NCBI GenBank assembly: GCA_035532295.1
Contig: DATKRH010000104.1
Coordinates: 1-64,000 of the forward strand
Source of the DNA: DASUBV01 sp035532295
Lineage (GTDB): Bacteria > Actinomycetota > Actinomycetes > Streptosporangiales > Streptosporangiaceae
Reading direction: 5' to 3'
DNA: 64,000 nucleotides
The notes below the pieces were generated by a model that made no database searches, was not told where the DNA came from, and saw only the letters and a list, made by a program, of their open reading frames with translations. Positions 52,423-61,992 of this stretch are shown one piece after another. How positions within the stretch are numbered: position 1 is the first letter of the stretch; each line of letters opens with the position of its first letter. A program made the translations under genes and the position numbers.

Positions 52423-53445
52423 ATGCCTATCGCGACGCCAGAGATCTATGCCCAGATGCTCGACCGGGCCAAGGAGCAGGGCTTCGCCTATCCGGCGATC
52501 AACGTGACGTCCAGCCAGACACTGAACGCGGCCATCCGCGGTTTCGCGGAGGCCGGCAGCGACGGGATCGTCCAGGTCTCGACGGGTGGCGCCGAGTACC
52601 TGTCCGGCCAGGGGGTCAAGGACATGGTCACCGGATCGGTGGCGCTGGCGCATTTCGCCCGCACGGTCGCGGCCCGCTACCCGGTCCAGATCGCCCTGCA
52701 CACCGACCACTGCCCGAAGGACAAGCTGGACGGATTCATGCGCCCGCTGGTCCAGATCTCCGCCGAGCGTGTGGAGCGCGGCGAGGAGCCGCTGTTCCAG
52801 TCGCACATGTGGGATGGCTCGGCGGTCCCGCTCGCGGAGAACCTGCAGATCGCCGATGAGCTACTCGACAAGTGCGCCGCTGCCCGCGTCGTGATGGAGA
52901 TGGAAATCGGGGTCGTCGGCGGCGAGGAGGACGGCGTCGTGGGCGAGATCAACGAGAAGCTCTACAGCACGCCGCAGGACGCGCTCGCGACCGCGGAGAC
53001 GCTCGGGCTCGGTGAGCGGGGCCGGTACCTGCTCGCCGCGACGTTCGGGAACGTGCACGGCGTCTACAAGCCGGGCCACGTCAAGCTGCGGCCGGCGGTG
53101 CTGAAGGACATCCAGGAGGCCGTCGGCGCCAAGTACGGCCAGGCCAGGCCCTTCGACCTCGTCTTCCACGGCGGATCGGGCTCGGATCTCGCCGACATCC
53201 GGGAGGCCATTTCCTACGGCGCGATCAAGATGAACGTGGACACCGACACGCAGTACGCGTTCACGCGCCCGGTCGCCGGTCACATGTTCAAGAACTACGA
53301 CGGCGTCCTCAAGATCGACGGCGAGGTCGGCAACAAGAAGGCCTACGACCCGCGCAGCTGGGGGAAGGCGGGGGAGGAGGCGATGACCGCCCGCGTCGTC
53401 CAGGCCTGCGAGGACCTGATGGCGGCGGGCAAGCAGATCGGCTGA
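52423..53445 (+). CDS. fba: Class II fructose-bisphosphate aldolase
   Basis: Zinc-dependent glycolytic/gluconeogenic aldolase, 340 aa. YPAINVTSSQTLNAAIRGFAEAGSDGIVQVS at the start, zinc ligands in ALHTDHCPKDKLDGFM and FGNVHGVYKPGHVKL, FHGGSGSDLADIREAISYGAIKMNVDTDTQYAFTRPV, and ending AARVVQACEDL-like. It begins MPIATPEIYAQMLDRAK as in actinobacterial Fba. Start ATG 52423 behind GAGAGGAAG. It is followed by the DUF3151 gene and purA, a neighbourhood conserved in actinomycetes. Confidence 0.97.
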   Translation: MPIATPEIYAQMLDRAKEQGFAYPAINVTSSQTLNAAIRGFAEAGSDGIVQVSTGGAEYLSGQGVKDMVTGSVALAHFARTVAARYPVQIALHTDHCPKDKLDGFMRPLVQISAERVERGEEPLFQSHMWDGSAVPLAENLQIADELLDKCAAARVVMEMEIGVVGGEEDGVVGEINEKLYSTPQDALATAETLGLGERGRYLLAATFGNVHGVYKPGHVKLRPAVLKDIQEAVGAKYGQARPFDLVFHGGSGSDLADIREAISYGAIKMNVDTDTQYAFTRPVAGHMFKNYDGVLKIDGEVGNKKAYDPRSWGKAGEEAMTARVVQACEDLMAAGKQIG

Positions 53446-53521
53446 ACCATCACGACCGCAACCACCAACGCAACACCGGGCCGGCCACGGACGACCGGGC
53501 GGCTGACGAGAGGATGAGCGC

Positions 53522-53935
53522 ATGAGCCCTCAGAATTTGCTCGGCGGTCCGCCCGAGACCCTGCTGCCCGATCAGCAGGAAGCGCGCGCGGCCCTGGAAT
53601 CGGGGGCAGACCCCGCCACCGTGGCCGCCCGCTTCCCGGCCTACTGCGCCTCCTGGGCCGCGCTCGCGGAACGGGCGCTGGCTGACGGCGACCCGGTCAC
53701 CGCCTACGCGTTCGCCAGGACCGGCTACCACCGCGGGCTCGATCAGCTGCGCCGGGCCGGCTGGAAGGGCTACGGGCCAGTGCCGTGGGAGCATGAGCCG
53801 AATCAGGGCTTCCTGCGCGCGCTGGCGGCCCTGAGTGGCGCGGCGGCAGCCATCGGGGAAGATGACGAGGCGGAGCGGTGCCGGGTCTTCCTGGCGGAGA
53901 GCAGCGCCGCCGCCGCGGCGCAGCTCCTGCCGTAG
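53522..53935 (+). CDS. DUF3151 family protein
   Basis: 137 aa, recognised from LLGGPPETLLPDQQEARAALESGADPATVAARFPAYCASWAALAERAL and FARTGYHRGLDQLRRAGWKGYGPVPWEHEPNQGFLRALAAL, which define the actinobacterial DUF3151 family. Soluble and helical, function unknown. ATG 53522 follows GAGAGGATGAGC. It sits between fba and purA, a constant position for this family, which suggests a link to central or purine metabolism but does not prove it. Confidence 0.9.
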   Translation: MSPQNLLGGPPETLLPDQQEARAALESGADPATVAARFPAYCASWAALAERALADGDPVTAYAFARTGYHRGLDQLRRAGWKGYGPVPWEHEPNQGFLRALAALSGAAAAIGEDDEAERCRVFLAESSAAAAAQLLP

Positions 53936-53976
53936 GACCCGTAGGACGACCTCTTGCGCAGGGAAGGACCGGGAAT

Positions 53977-55260
<1,284 letters not shown>

Positions 55261-55268
55261 GCCGCCGG

Positions 55269-55274
55269 TAGGCT
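55269..55274 (+). promoter_or_regulatory. -10-like hexamer before purD (leaderless candidate)
   Basis: TAGGCT, 7 nt before the GTG start at 55282, within the 21-bp gap after purA. Confidence 0.45.
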
Positions 55275-55281
55275 CTGCGCC

Positions 55282-56535
55282 GTGCGAGTCCTCGTCCTCG
55301 GCTCCGGTGGCCGTGAGCATGCCCTTGTCCGCGCGCTAGCGGCCGACCCGGAAGTAACGGCGCTGCACGCGGCGCCCGGTAATCCGGGCATCGGCGAGAC
55401 GGCGCAACTGCATGACGTGGTGCCCGCCGATCCCGCCAGCGTGACCGCGCTGGCCTCCCGGATCGCCGCGGACCTGGTGGTGATCGGCCCCGAGGCGCCG
55501 CTGGTGGCCGGGGTGGCCGACGCGCTGCGCGCGGCCGGCATCGACTGCTTTGGTCCCGGCCAGGACGCGGCGATGATCGAGGGCTCCAAGTCGTTCGCCA
55601 AGCAGGTCATGGTCGCCGCGGGCATTCCCACGGCCGCGGCCCGCACGTGCTCCAGCGCCGCCGAGGCCGCGGCGGCGCTGGATGTCTTCGGGGCGCCCTA
55701 CGTGGTCAAGGCGGACGGCCTGGCGGCCGGGAAGGGCGTCGTGGTCACCGACGACCGCGCGGCGGCCCTGCGGCACGCCGACGACTGCGGGCTGGTGGTC
55801 ATCGAGGAGTACCTCGACGGGCCGGAGGTGTCCGTCTTCGCGATCGCCGACGGCACGACCGCCGTCTCCCTGCTGCCCGCCCAGGACTTCAAGCGGGCCT
55901 ACGACGGCGACGCCGGCCCGAACACGGGCGGCATGGGCGCTTACGCGCCGCTGGGCTGGGCTCCGCCCGGCCTGGGCGAGGAGATCCTGGCCACCGTGGT
56001 CCGGCCCGCCCTCGCCGAGCTGCGGCGGCGCGGCACCCCCTACAGCGGGCTGCTGTACACGGGCCTGAGCCTCACCTCCCGCGGCCCCCGGGTCGTCGAG
56101 TTCAACGCGCGGTTCGGGGATCCAGAGGCTCAGGTCGTGCTCGACCGGCTCGCGACTCCGCTGGCCGGCCTGCTGCGGGCGGCGGCCACCGGCGACCTGG
56201 CCGCCGCGAGCGGCGCCGAGCTGCACTGGCGGCACGGAGCGGCGGTCACCGTGGTCGTGGCCGCCGAAGGCTACCCCGCCGCACCGGTCACCGGGGACGA
56301 GATCACGGGCATCGCGCAGGCGGCGCTACAGCCCGGCGCCTACGTCCTGCACGCCGGTACCCGGATGGACGGCGACGGGCGCCTGGTGTCCAGCGGCGGA
56401 CGGGTCCTGGACGTCGTCGGCACGGGGGATGACGTCGCGCAGGCCGCCGACGCCGCCTACGCGGCCGCGGCCGCGATCGCGATGCGCGGCGGCTGGTACC
56501 GCACGGATATCGCGGGCGGCCCGGATCCCGGCTGA
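55282..56535 (+). CDS. purD: Phosphoribosylamine-glycine ligase (GAR synthetase)
   Basis: ATP-grasp ligase of purine synthesis, 417 aa. N-terminal VLVLGSGGREHALVRALA, VVIGPEAPLVAGVADALRAAG, GPGQDAAMIEGSKSFAKQVM, ATP-grasp VVKADGLAAGKGVVVTDD and GPEVSVFAIADG, and the signature PNTGGMGAYAP. VVEFNARFGDPEAQVVL and the C-terminal rudiment GDEITGI follow. Start GTG 55282, 21 bp after purA. Confidence 0.97.
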   Translation: MRVLVLGSGGREHALVRALAADPEVTALHAAPGNPGIGETAQLHDVVPADPASVTALASRIAADLVVIGPEAPLVAGVADALRAAGIDCFGPGQDAAMIEGSKSFAKQVMVAAGIPTAAARTCSSAAEAAAALDVFGAPYVVKADGLAAGKGVVVTDDRAAALRHADDCGLVVIEEYLDGPEVSVFAIADGTTAVSLLPAQDFKRAYDGDAGPNTGGMGAYAPLGWAPPGLGEEILATVVRPALAELRRRGTPYSGLLYTGLSLTSRGPRVVEFNARFGDPEAQVVLDRLATPLAGLLRAAATGDLAAASGAELHWRHGAAVTVVVAAEGYPAAPVTGDEITGIAQAALQPGAYVLHAGTRMDGDGRLVSSGGRVLDVVGTGDDVAQAADAAYAAAAAIAMRGGWYRTDIAGGPDPG

Positions 56536-56609
56536 CAGCGCGGCCCTGTTCCTGGCCGGCGAGCCTGGCGGTGCAGAGGCCGCAACCGCGGATACGGCAG
56601 GATAGGGCT

Positions 56610-57917
56610 GTGATCGAACGGTACACGCTGCCCGAGATGGGCCAAGTCTGGAGCGAGTCGCACAAGTACGAGCTCTGGTGTCAGGTCGAGGTGCTCGTCC
56701 TCGCCGCGCACGCCCGGGCGGGCACGGTCCCGGCCGACGCCGTGGCGCCGGTGGCGGCCGCCCCGGTGCCGACTCCCGAGGCGGTAGCCGCGCTGGAGGC
56801 CGTGACCGGTCACGACGTGATCGCGTTCCTGTCCGCCTGGGCGGACAACACCCGGCCGCGCGAGGCCGCCGCCTACGTGCACTTCGGCATGACGTCCTCC
56901 GACCTGCTGGACACCGCGCTCGGCTTGCAGCTCACGCAGGCCACCGACCTGCTGCTGACCCGGTGCACCGCCCTGCTCGGGGTGCTGCGCGAGCACGCGC
57001 TGGCCCATCAGGCCACGCTGCGCGTGGGTCGCACCCACGGCATCCACGCCGAGCCTGACGTGTGGGGACACCGGGTCGCGGACTTCGCCTTCGCGATCGC
57101 TCGCTGCCGCGACCGGCTCACCCGGGCCCGGGAGGCCGTCGCGGTCGGGAAGCTGTCCGGCGTGGTGGGCACCTACTCCAACATCGACCCGGCGATCGAG
57201 TCGCAGGTGATGGCCGAGCTCGGGCTGCGGCCCGCCGACGTGGCGAGTCAGGTCGTGCTCCGGGACGGCATCGCGGAGTGGACCAGCGTCCTGGCGCTGA
57301 TCGCCACGGTCTGCGAGGCCATCGCCCTGGAGGTCCGGCACGGCCAGCGGACCGAGGTCGCCGAGCTCGCCGAGGCCTTCGGGGCCGGGCAGAAAGGCTC
57401 GTCCGCCATGCCGCACAAGAAGAACCCGATCCGCTCGGAGCGGATCTGCGGCATGGCGCGGCTAGTCCGCGCCCAGGTCGTCCCCGTGCTGGAGGGGATA
57501 CCGCTGTGGCACGAGCGTGATATCTCGCACTCCTCCACCGAGCGGGTGGCCCTGCCCGATGCCGCCATCGCGACCGACTTCCTGCTGGAGCAGACCACCG
57601 GCCTGATGGCCGGGCTGGTGGTGGACGCCGACCGGATGGCGGCCAACCTGGATTCCAGCCACGGCCTGATCTATACCTCGGCCGTGCTGCTGGAACTGGT
57701 AGCCGCCGGGATGTCCCGCGAGGACGCCTACGCGCTCGTCCAGGCGGCCGCGATGGCGACCTGGCAGACCGCGATACCGTTCCGGGAGACGCTGCGCACG
57801 CATGCCGCGCTCGCGGGCCAGCGGCTCGACGAGGCCCGGCTCGACGAGGTATGCCGGCCCGAGCGGTACGTTGCGCGACTCGGACCGGTCTTCGAGCGGC
57901 TCGAGAAGCTCTCCTGA
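56610..57917 (+). CDS. purB: Adenylosuccinate lyase
   Basis: Fumarase-superfamily enzyme acting on SAICAR and adenylosuccinate. 435 aa. YTLPEMGQVWSESHKYELWCQVEVLV start, VHFGMTSSDLLDTALGLQL, the catalytic His in VGRTHGIHAEPDVWG, and the signature loop GSSAMPHKKNPIRSERICGMARL with the serine. ERDISHSSTERVALPDA follows. Start GTG 56610 (VIERYTLP) with GGCAGGATAGG ahead; an earlier in-frame codon at 56571 adds 13 unrelated residues. Confidence 0.97.
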   Translation: MIERYTLPEMGQVWSESHKYELWCQVEVLVLAAHARAGTVPADAVAPVAAAPVPTPEAVAALEAVTGHDVIAFLSAWADNTRPREAAAYVHFGMTSSDLLDTALGLQLTQATDLLLTRCTALLGVLREHALAHQATLRVGRTHGIHAEPDVWGHRVADFAFAIARCRDRLTRAREAVAVGKLSGVVGTYSNIDPAIESQVMAELGLRPADVASQVVLRDGIAEWTSVLALIATVCEAIALEVRHGQRTEVAELAEAFGAGQKGSSAMPHKKNPIRSERICGMARLVRAQVVPVLEGIPLWHERDISHSSTERVALPDAAIATDFLLEQTTGLMAGLVVDADRMAANLDSSHGLIYTSAVLLELVAAGMSREDAYALVQAAAMATWQTAIPFRETLRTHAALAGQRLDEARLDEVCRPERYVARLGPVFERLEKLS

Positions 57918-57942
57918 GCGCCGGCCGGGACAGGATCCAGCG

Positions 57943-58776
57943 ATGAAGCTGCTGCACTCGGGCAAGGTCCGTGACCTCTACGAGGACGGCCCCGACCTGA
58001 TCATGGTGGCGTCCGACCGGATGAGCGTCTACGACGTCGTGCTGCCCACGCCGATCCCGGACAAGGGCGCGATCCTCACCCAGCTCTCGCTGTGGTGGTT
58101 CGAGCGGCTCGGTGACCTGGTGCCCAATCACGTCATCTCGGCGACCCGGGTGCCCGCTGAATGGGCTGGGCGGGCGATCCGGTGCCAGCGACTGGAGATG
58201 TTCGGCGTGGAGTGCATCGCGCGCGGCTACCTGGCGGGCCTGGGACTGGCCGCCTACCGGGAAACCGGCGCCGTGTCCGGCGTCGCCCTGCCCGACGGGC
58301 TGGTCGAGGGGTCGCGGCTGCCCGAGCCCGTGTTCACGCCCACCACCAAGGCCAGCGCCGGCGAGCATGACGAGTTCATCGACTTCAGCGCGGTCGCCGG
58401 CGAGGTCGGGCCGCAGACCGCGGCGCGGCTGCGCGAGCTAACCCTGGCGGTCTACCGGCGGGGCGACGAGACCGCCCGGGCCCAGGGGGTCATCATCGCC
58501 GACACCAAGCTGGAGTTCGGCCAGTCTGCCGACGGCACGATCACGCTCGCCGACGAGGTCCTGACCCCGGACTCCTCACGGTTCTGGCCCGCCGATCTCT
58601 GGCAGCCCGGCCGGCCCCAGTACTCGATGGACAAGCAGTACGTGCGCGACTGGTCGCTGACCACGGGCTGGGACAAGCAGGGCCCCGCGCCGGAGATCCC
58701 GGCCGATGTGGTGGAAGCGACCCGCGCGCGCTACATCGAGGCTTATGAGCGCATCACCGGCGCGGCGTGGCGCTGA
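57943..58776 (+). CDS. purC: SAICAR synthetase
   Basis: Phosphoribosylaminoimidazole-succinocarboxamide synthase, 277 aa. LLHSGKVRDLYEDGPDLIMVASDRMSVYDVVLPTPIPDKGAILTQLSLWWFERL, VECIARGYLAGLG, TPTTKASAGEHDEFIDF, IADTKLEFG and LADEVLTPDSSRFWPADLWQPGRPQYSMDKQYVRDW. ATG 57943, 25 bp after purB. The purS-purQ-purL genes that often follow in actinomycetes are not here. Confidence 0.97.
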   Translation: MKLLHSGKVRDLYEDGPDLIMVASDRMSVYDVVLPTPIPDKGAILTQLSLWWFERLGDLVPNHVISATRVPAEWAGRAIRCQRLEMFGVECIARGYLAGLGLAAYRETGAVSGVALPDGLVEGSRLPEPVFTPTTKASAGEHDEFIDFSAVAGEVGPQTAARLRELTLAVYRRGDETARAQGVIIADTKLEFGQSADGTITLADEVLTPDSSRFWPADLWQPGRPQYSMDKQYVRDWSLTTGWDKQGPAPEIPADVVEATRARYIEAYERITGAAWR

Positions 58777-59139
58777 GCCCGCCGGCGCTGGACCTGCTAT
58801 CCGCTCAGGTAAACGCCGGCGGGTGCGCGGATGAGGCGGCGCCGGCGGGGTAAGAGGGAACCGGATCGATGTCGTCCGTCGAAGGACCCGATGCGGCGGC
58901 CTTCCGCGACGCAGGCCCGGCAAGAGCCCGGCGATAACTCCTAGGAGTCATTCAGATACTTTACGTAACACAGTCATCATGGTCCGGGGGGCGCAGAAGC
59001 GGTGGAATACTGGACGACACGTGAGACAGGCGGCCGACAACTGAGCGAGATGCCTTCCGGTTGGTCGGCAGCCGGACCGGGCAGCCCGGCGCTGAGCCGG
59101 TCAGGCGATTCCGCCCTGAATGACAGGAGCTCCAGCCAG
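58777..59139. other. 363-bp intergenic region before murA, with palindromes
   Basis: Contains a perfect 12-bp palindrome ACTCCTAGGAGT (58937-58948) and, 13 bp on, TTACGTAA (58961-58968) in an AT-richer patch, likely promoter/operator DNA for the downstream gene. A reading frame runs from 59002 into murA, but its first 46 residues look non-conserved. Confidence 0.5.
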
Positions 59140-60420
59140 ATGACGAGCGGTCCCGAGACCCGCTATCGCGTCCGCGGCGGCAACCCGCTGCAGGGGACAG
59201 TCTTCGTACAGGGCGCCAAGAACGCCGCGCTCAAGATGATCGCGGCCTCGCTGCTGGCCGAGAAGGGCCGGACGGTCCTGCGGAACGTGCCGGTCATCGA
59301 GGACGTCCGGCGGGCCGTCGAGCTGGCCCAGGCGGTCGGGGCGGTCGTCAAGTTCCACGAGGCCGAGCGCACCCTCGTGGTCGACGCCTCCGATCTGACC
59401 AGTTCCGTGCTGCCGGCCGACATCGCGGGCCGGTTCCGGGCATCGGTGCTCTTCGTGCCCGCGCTGCTGCACCGGTTCGGCGAGGCCACCATCGAGGGCA
59501 TCGGCGGCTGCAATCTCGGCAGCCGGCTGCTGGACTTTCACTACCGGGGCTTCGCCCGGCTCGGCGCGATCGTGGATGAGCAGGAGACCCAGATCCACAT
59601 CAAGGCGGGCCACCTGCGCGGCGCCCACCTGTACCTCGACACGCCCTCGCACACCGGTACCGAGAACCTGATCATGGCGGCCTCGCTGGCGCCCGGCACG
59701 ACGGTGATCGACAACTGCGCGCTCGAGCCCGAGGTGCTGGACGTGATCTCGTTCCTCACCAAGATGGGCGCGCGCATCAGCGGCGGCGGCACCGGCTTCG
59801 TGACCGTCCACGGCGTCGGCGAGCTCACGGCCGTGGAGCACACGGTCATGGCCGATCGCATCGACGCCGCCGTTTTCGCCATGGCCGCGGCCATGGCCGG
59901 CGGCGAGGTTACCCTGGTCGGCGCCTCGCTTGAGGATTTCGGGGTTGTCCGGTGGAAGCTAGAGCAGATGGGCGTGGAGTTCGCCACTCACGGTGCCATC
60001 CTGCAGGTTCGCCGCGATCGGCAGCTTCGGCCAATCAACGTGATCACGAGCCCGTTCCCCGGATTCGCCACCGACCTGCAGTCGCCCATTATGGCGCTGA
60101 GCTGCCTGGCCGAGGGCACCAGCTACATCCGGGAGACCATCTTCGATGGCCGGTACATGCTGGCCGGCGAGCTCAGCAAGATGGGCGCCAAGGTGGAGGT
60201 AGCCGGGAACGCCGTGCTGGTGCACGGCCCGACGCCGCTGCACGGCACCGAGGTCATCGCGCATGAGCTGCGCACGGGGATCGCGCTGGTCCTGGCCGGG
60301 CTGGCCGCCGAGGGCGAGACCGTCGTGGCGCCGGGCTACCTGATCAACCGGGGCCACGCGTCGGTCGCTTCGCGGCTGACCACCCTCGGCGCCGACGTCA
60401 TCGAGGAAATCGTCGACTGA
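59140..60420 (+). CDS. murA: UDP-N-acetylglucosamine 1-carboxyvinyltransferase (MurA type)
   Basis: Transfers enolpyruvate from PEP to UDP-GlcNAc, the first committed step of peptidoglycan. 426 aa. Key residues all align: Lys/Asn of QGAKNAALK, Arg of RASVLFVPALL, the PEP/fosfomycin Cys in GGCNLGSR with its Arg, Asp in FATDLQSPIMAL, Arg in FDGRYMLAGELSKMGA and Arg in LINRGHASVASRL. So it is catalytically complete, though several segments (GSRLLDFHYRGF, ATIEGIGGCN) differ from the commonest MurA form and it may be a second paralogue. ATG 59140 with AGGAGCTCC ahead is chosen; it gives the family length. A regulator follows after 189 bp. Confidence 0.88.
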   Translation: MTSGPETRYRVRGGNPLQGTVFVQGAKNAALKMIAASLLAEKGRTVLRNVPVIEDVRRAVELAQAVGAVVKFHEAERTLVVDASDLTSSVLPADIAGRFRASVLFVPALLHRFGEATIEGIGGCNLGSRLLDFHYRGFARLGAIVDEQETQIHIKAGHLRGAHLYLDTPSHTGTENLIMAASLAPGTTVIDNCALEPEVLDVISFLTKMGARISGGGTGFVTVHGVGELTAVEHTVMADRIDAAVFAMAAAMAGGEVTLVGASLEDFGVVRWKLEQMGVEFATHGAILQVRRDRQLRPINVITSPFPGFATDLQSPIMALSCLAEGTSYIRETIFDGRYMLAGELSKMGAKVEVAGNAVLVHGPTPLHGTEVIAHELRTGIALVLAGLAAEGETVVAPGYLINRGHASVASRLTTLGADVIEEIVD

Positions 60421-60558
60421 CGCTGCTATCTGCGAAGATTCCCCCCGCCATTCACATTTCGCGAGTCACAACGTCCAGTTGCACCCCGCTGAACCCAGTT
60501 GAGTTTCGTTTTGCCGTTGAATCACGGATAATTGCCTCTTCCAGAGACAAGTCCAGTG

Positions 60559-60578
60559 CGCTACGAAATGAAGTAGCG
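60559..60578. promoter_or_regulatory. Inverted repeat upstream of the 60610 regulator
   Basis: CGCTAC (60559-60564) and GTAGCG (60573-60578) are exact inverted arms around GAAATGAA, 32 bp before the regulator start. A typical place for an autoregulatory operator. Confidence 0.5.
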
Positions 60579-60609
60579 AAACTTACCGGCTGCGGAGCGG
60601 GTGGCCTGA

Positions 60610-61971
60610 ATGAGACGGGAAATGGCGCGAATGGCAGGTGGCGCCGAGCCGACGATCGGCATCGTCGGACCGCACGAACTGGTGGAGCGGATCATGCTGT
60701 CCGGCCTGCCGCTGACGGCGGGGCACGGGCCGGCGCAGCCAGCTGACCGGGGTGACACTGCCACCCGGCGACTGGTGACGGCGGCGTACCGGGAAGAGCA
60801 GGAGGCCCCGGAGAAGGTGGCCCGGCTGGGCAACACGGTCGATGCGTGCCTGTTCGCCAGCAGGGTGCCCTATGAGTACGCCCGGCGAGCCGGCGTGCTC
60901 AGCGTCCCGGCCACCTACATCCAGCTCAGCGGCAGCGCCCTGTACGCGGCGCTGCTGCGCGCGAGCCGGGATGGCCTGGACATCTCCCGGTCGAGCATCG
61001 ACGTCATCAGCCAGGCCGATGCGGAGGACGCGCTCACCGAGCTCGGCATCCCCGCCGGCGGCGTTCACGTCCGCGATGAGGTCTCCAGCTCGGCCGTCAT
61101 CGCCGCCTTTCACGAGCGGCTGTCGCACCAGAATGAGACCGCCGTCGCCTTCACCTGCCTGCAGTCGGTGGCCAGGAAGCTATCCGCGGCCCAGGTTCCG
61201 GTCTTCGCGCTCCGGCCAACCGGCAGCGCGATCAGGTCGGCCCTGCGGACCGGGACCCTGCTGGCCGGCTACCGGCGCCTGGAGAACGCCCAGCTGGCCG
61301 TCGTGATCGTGGAGGTACCGACCCTGCGCGATACCGTGCGCCGCGGCGCGCCGCGGCAGGCCCGCGAGGAACTGCGGCTGACCGTGCACCGCTTCCTCGT
61401 TCAGGAGGCCCAGCGGATCCATGCCACGGTGAGCGCGCTGAACGATCACGGCTTCCTGGTCGTCGCCACCCGGGGATCGCTGATCCAGGCCGCCGATGTC
61501 CTGGGCGGGCCGCCGTTCGTCGAGCGGGCCCGCAGCGAGCTGGGCATCGGCATCGAGGTAGGCGTCGGCGGCGGCCGGACCGAACTGGAGGCCGAGGCGC
61601 GAGCCCGCGCCTCGCTCGGGCGGCCGCCCGCGACGACCCGGCCGCCAGGGCAGGTCCGCGAGCGGGTCAGCCAGCCGCTGGTTCCCGGCCCGCGGGCGGC
61701 CCCGCCCACGGCCGCCAGCCGCCGCGGGCTCGACACGCTGGTCCGCCTCTCGGAGAAGCTAACGGCGACCGGCGCGACGCCGGTCGTGGACGCCGAGACG
61801 GCCGGGCGGCTGCTCTCGGTGACCCCGCGCACGGCCCGGCGGCTGCTGGCGACGCTCGTGGAGGAGGGCCTGGCCTGGCCGCTTCCCCCCAGCAGGAGCC
61901 CGCAGCCGGGCCGGCCGCGGCAGGCCTACCGGCTGGTGGTCGAGAAGCTAGGACCGCGCGGCGCCCGCTAG
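60610..61971 (+). CDS. Unusual one-component regulator: sensor-like N-domain, nucleotide-cyclase-like core, winged HTH
   Basis: 453 aa, no confident family. Residues about 14-220 begin TIGIVGPHELVERIM and contain CLFASRVPYEYARRAGVLSVPATYIQLSGSALYAALLRA, resembling a ligand-sensing domain. Residues about 240-335 end with GIGIEVGVGGGRTELEAEARARASLG, reminiscent of the palm-like core of GTP-cyclohydrolase III/GGDEF-related domains (weak resemblance only). After a Pro-rich linker the last 75 residues form a winged HTH: DAETAGRLLSVTPRTARRLLATLVEEGLAWPLPP and QAYRLVVEKLG. Starts at ATG 60610. It follows murA on the same strand with an inverted repeat between, so control of murA or of itself is plausible. 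Confidence 0.6.
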   Translation: MRREMARMAGGAEPTIGIVGPHELVERIMLSGLPLTAGHGPAQPADRGDTATRRLVTAAYREEQEAPEKVARLGNTVDACLFASRVPYEYARRAGVLSVPATYIQLSGSALYAALLRASRDGLDISRSSIDVISQADAEDALTELGIPAGGVHVRDEVSSSAVIAAFHERLSHQNETAVAFTCLQSVARKLSAAQVPVFALRPTGSAIRSALRTGTLLAGYRRLENAQLAVVIVEVPTLRDTVRRGAPRQAREELRLTVHRFLVQEAQRIHATVSALNDHGFLVVATRGSLIQAADVLGGPPFVERARSELGIGIEVGVGGGRTELEAEARARASLGRPPATTRPPGQVRERVSQPLVPGPRAAPPTAASRRGLDTLVRLSEKLTATGATPVVDAETAGRLLSVTPRTARRLLATLVEEGLAWPLPPSRSPQPGRPRQAYRLVVEKLGPRGAR

Positions 61972-61992
61972 CCGCGCCAGCGGCTGATGACG

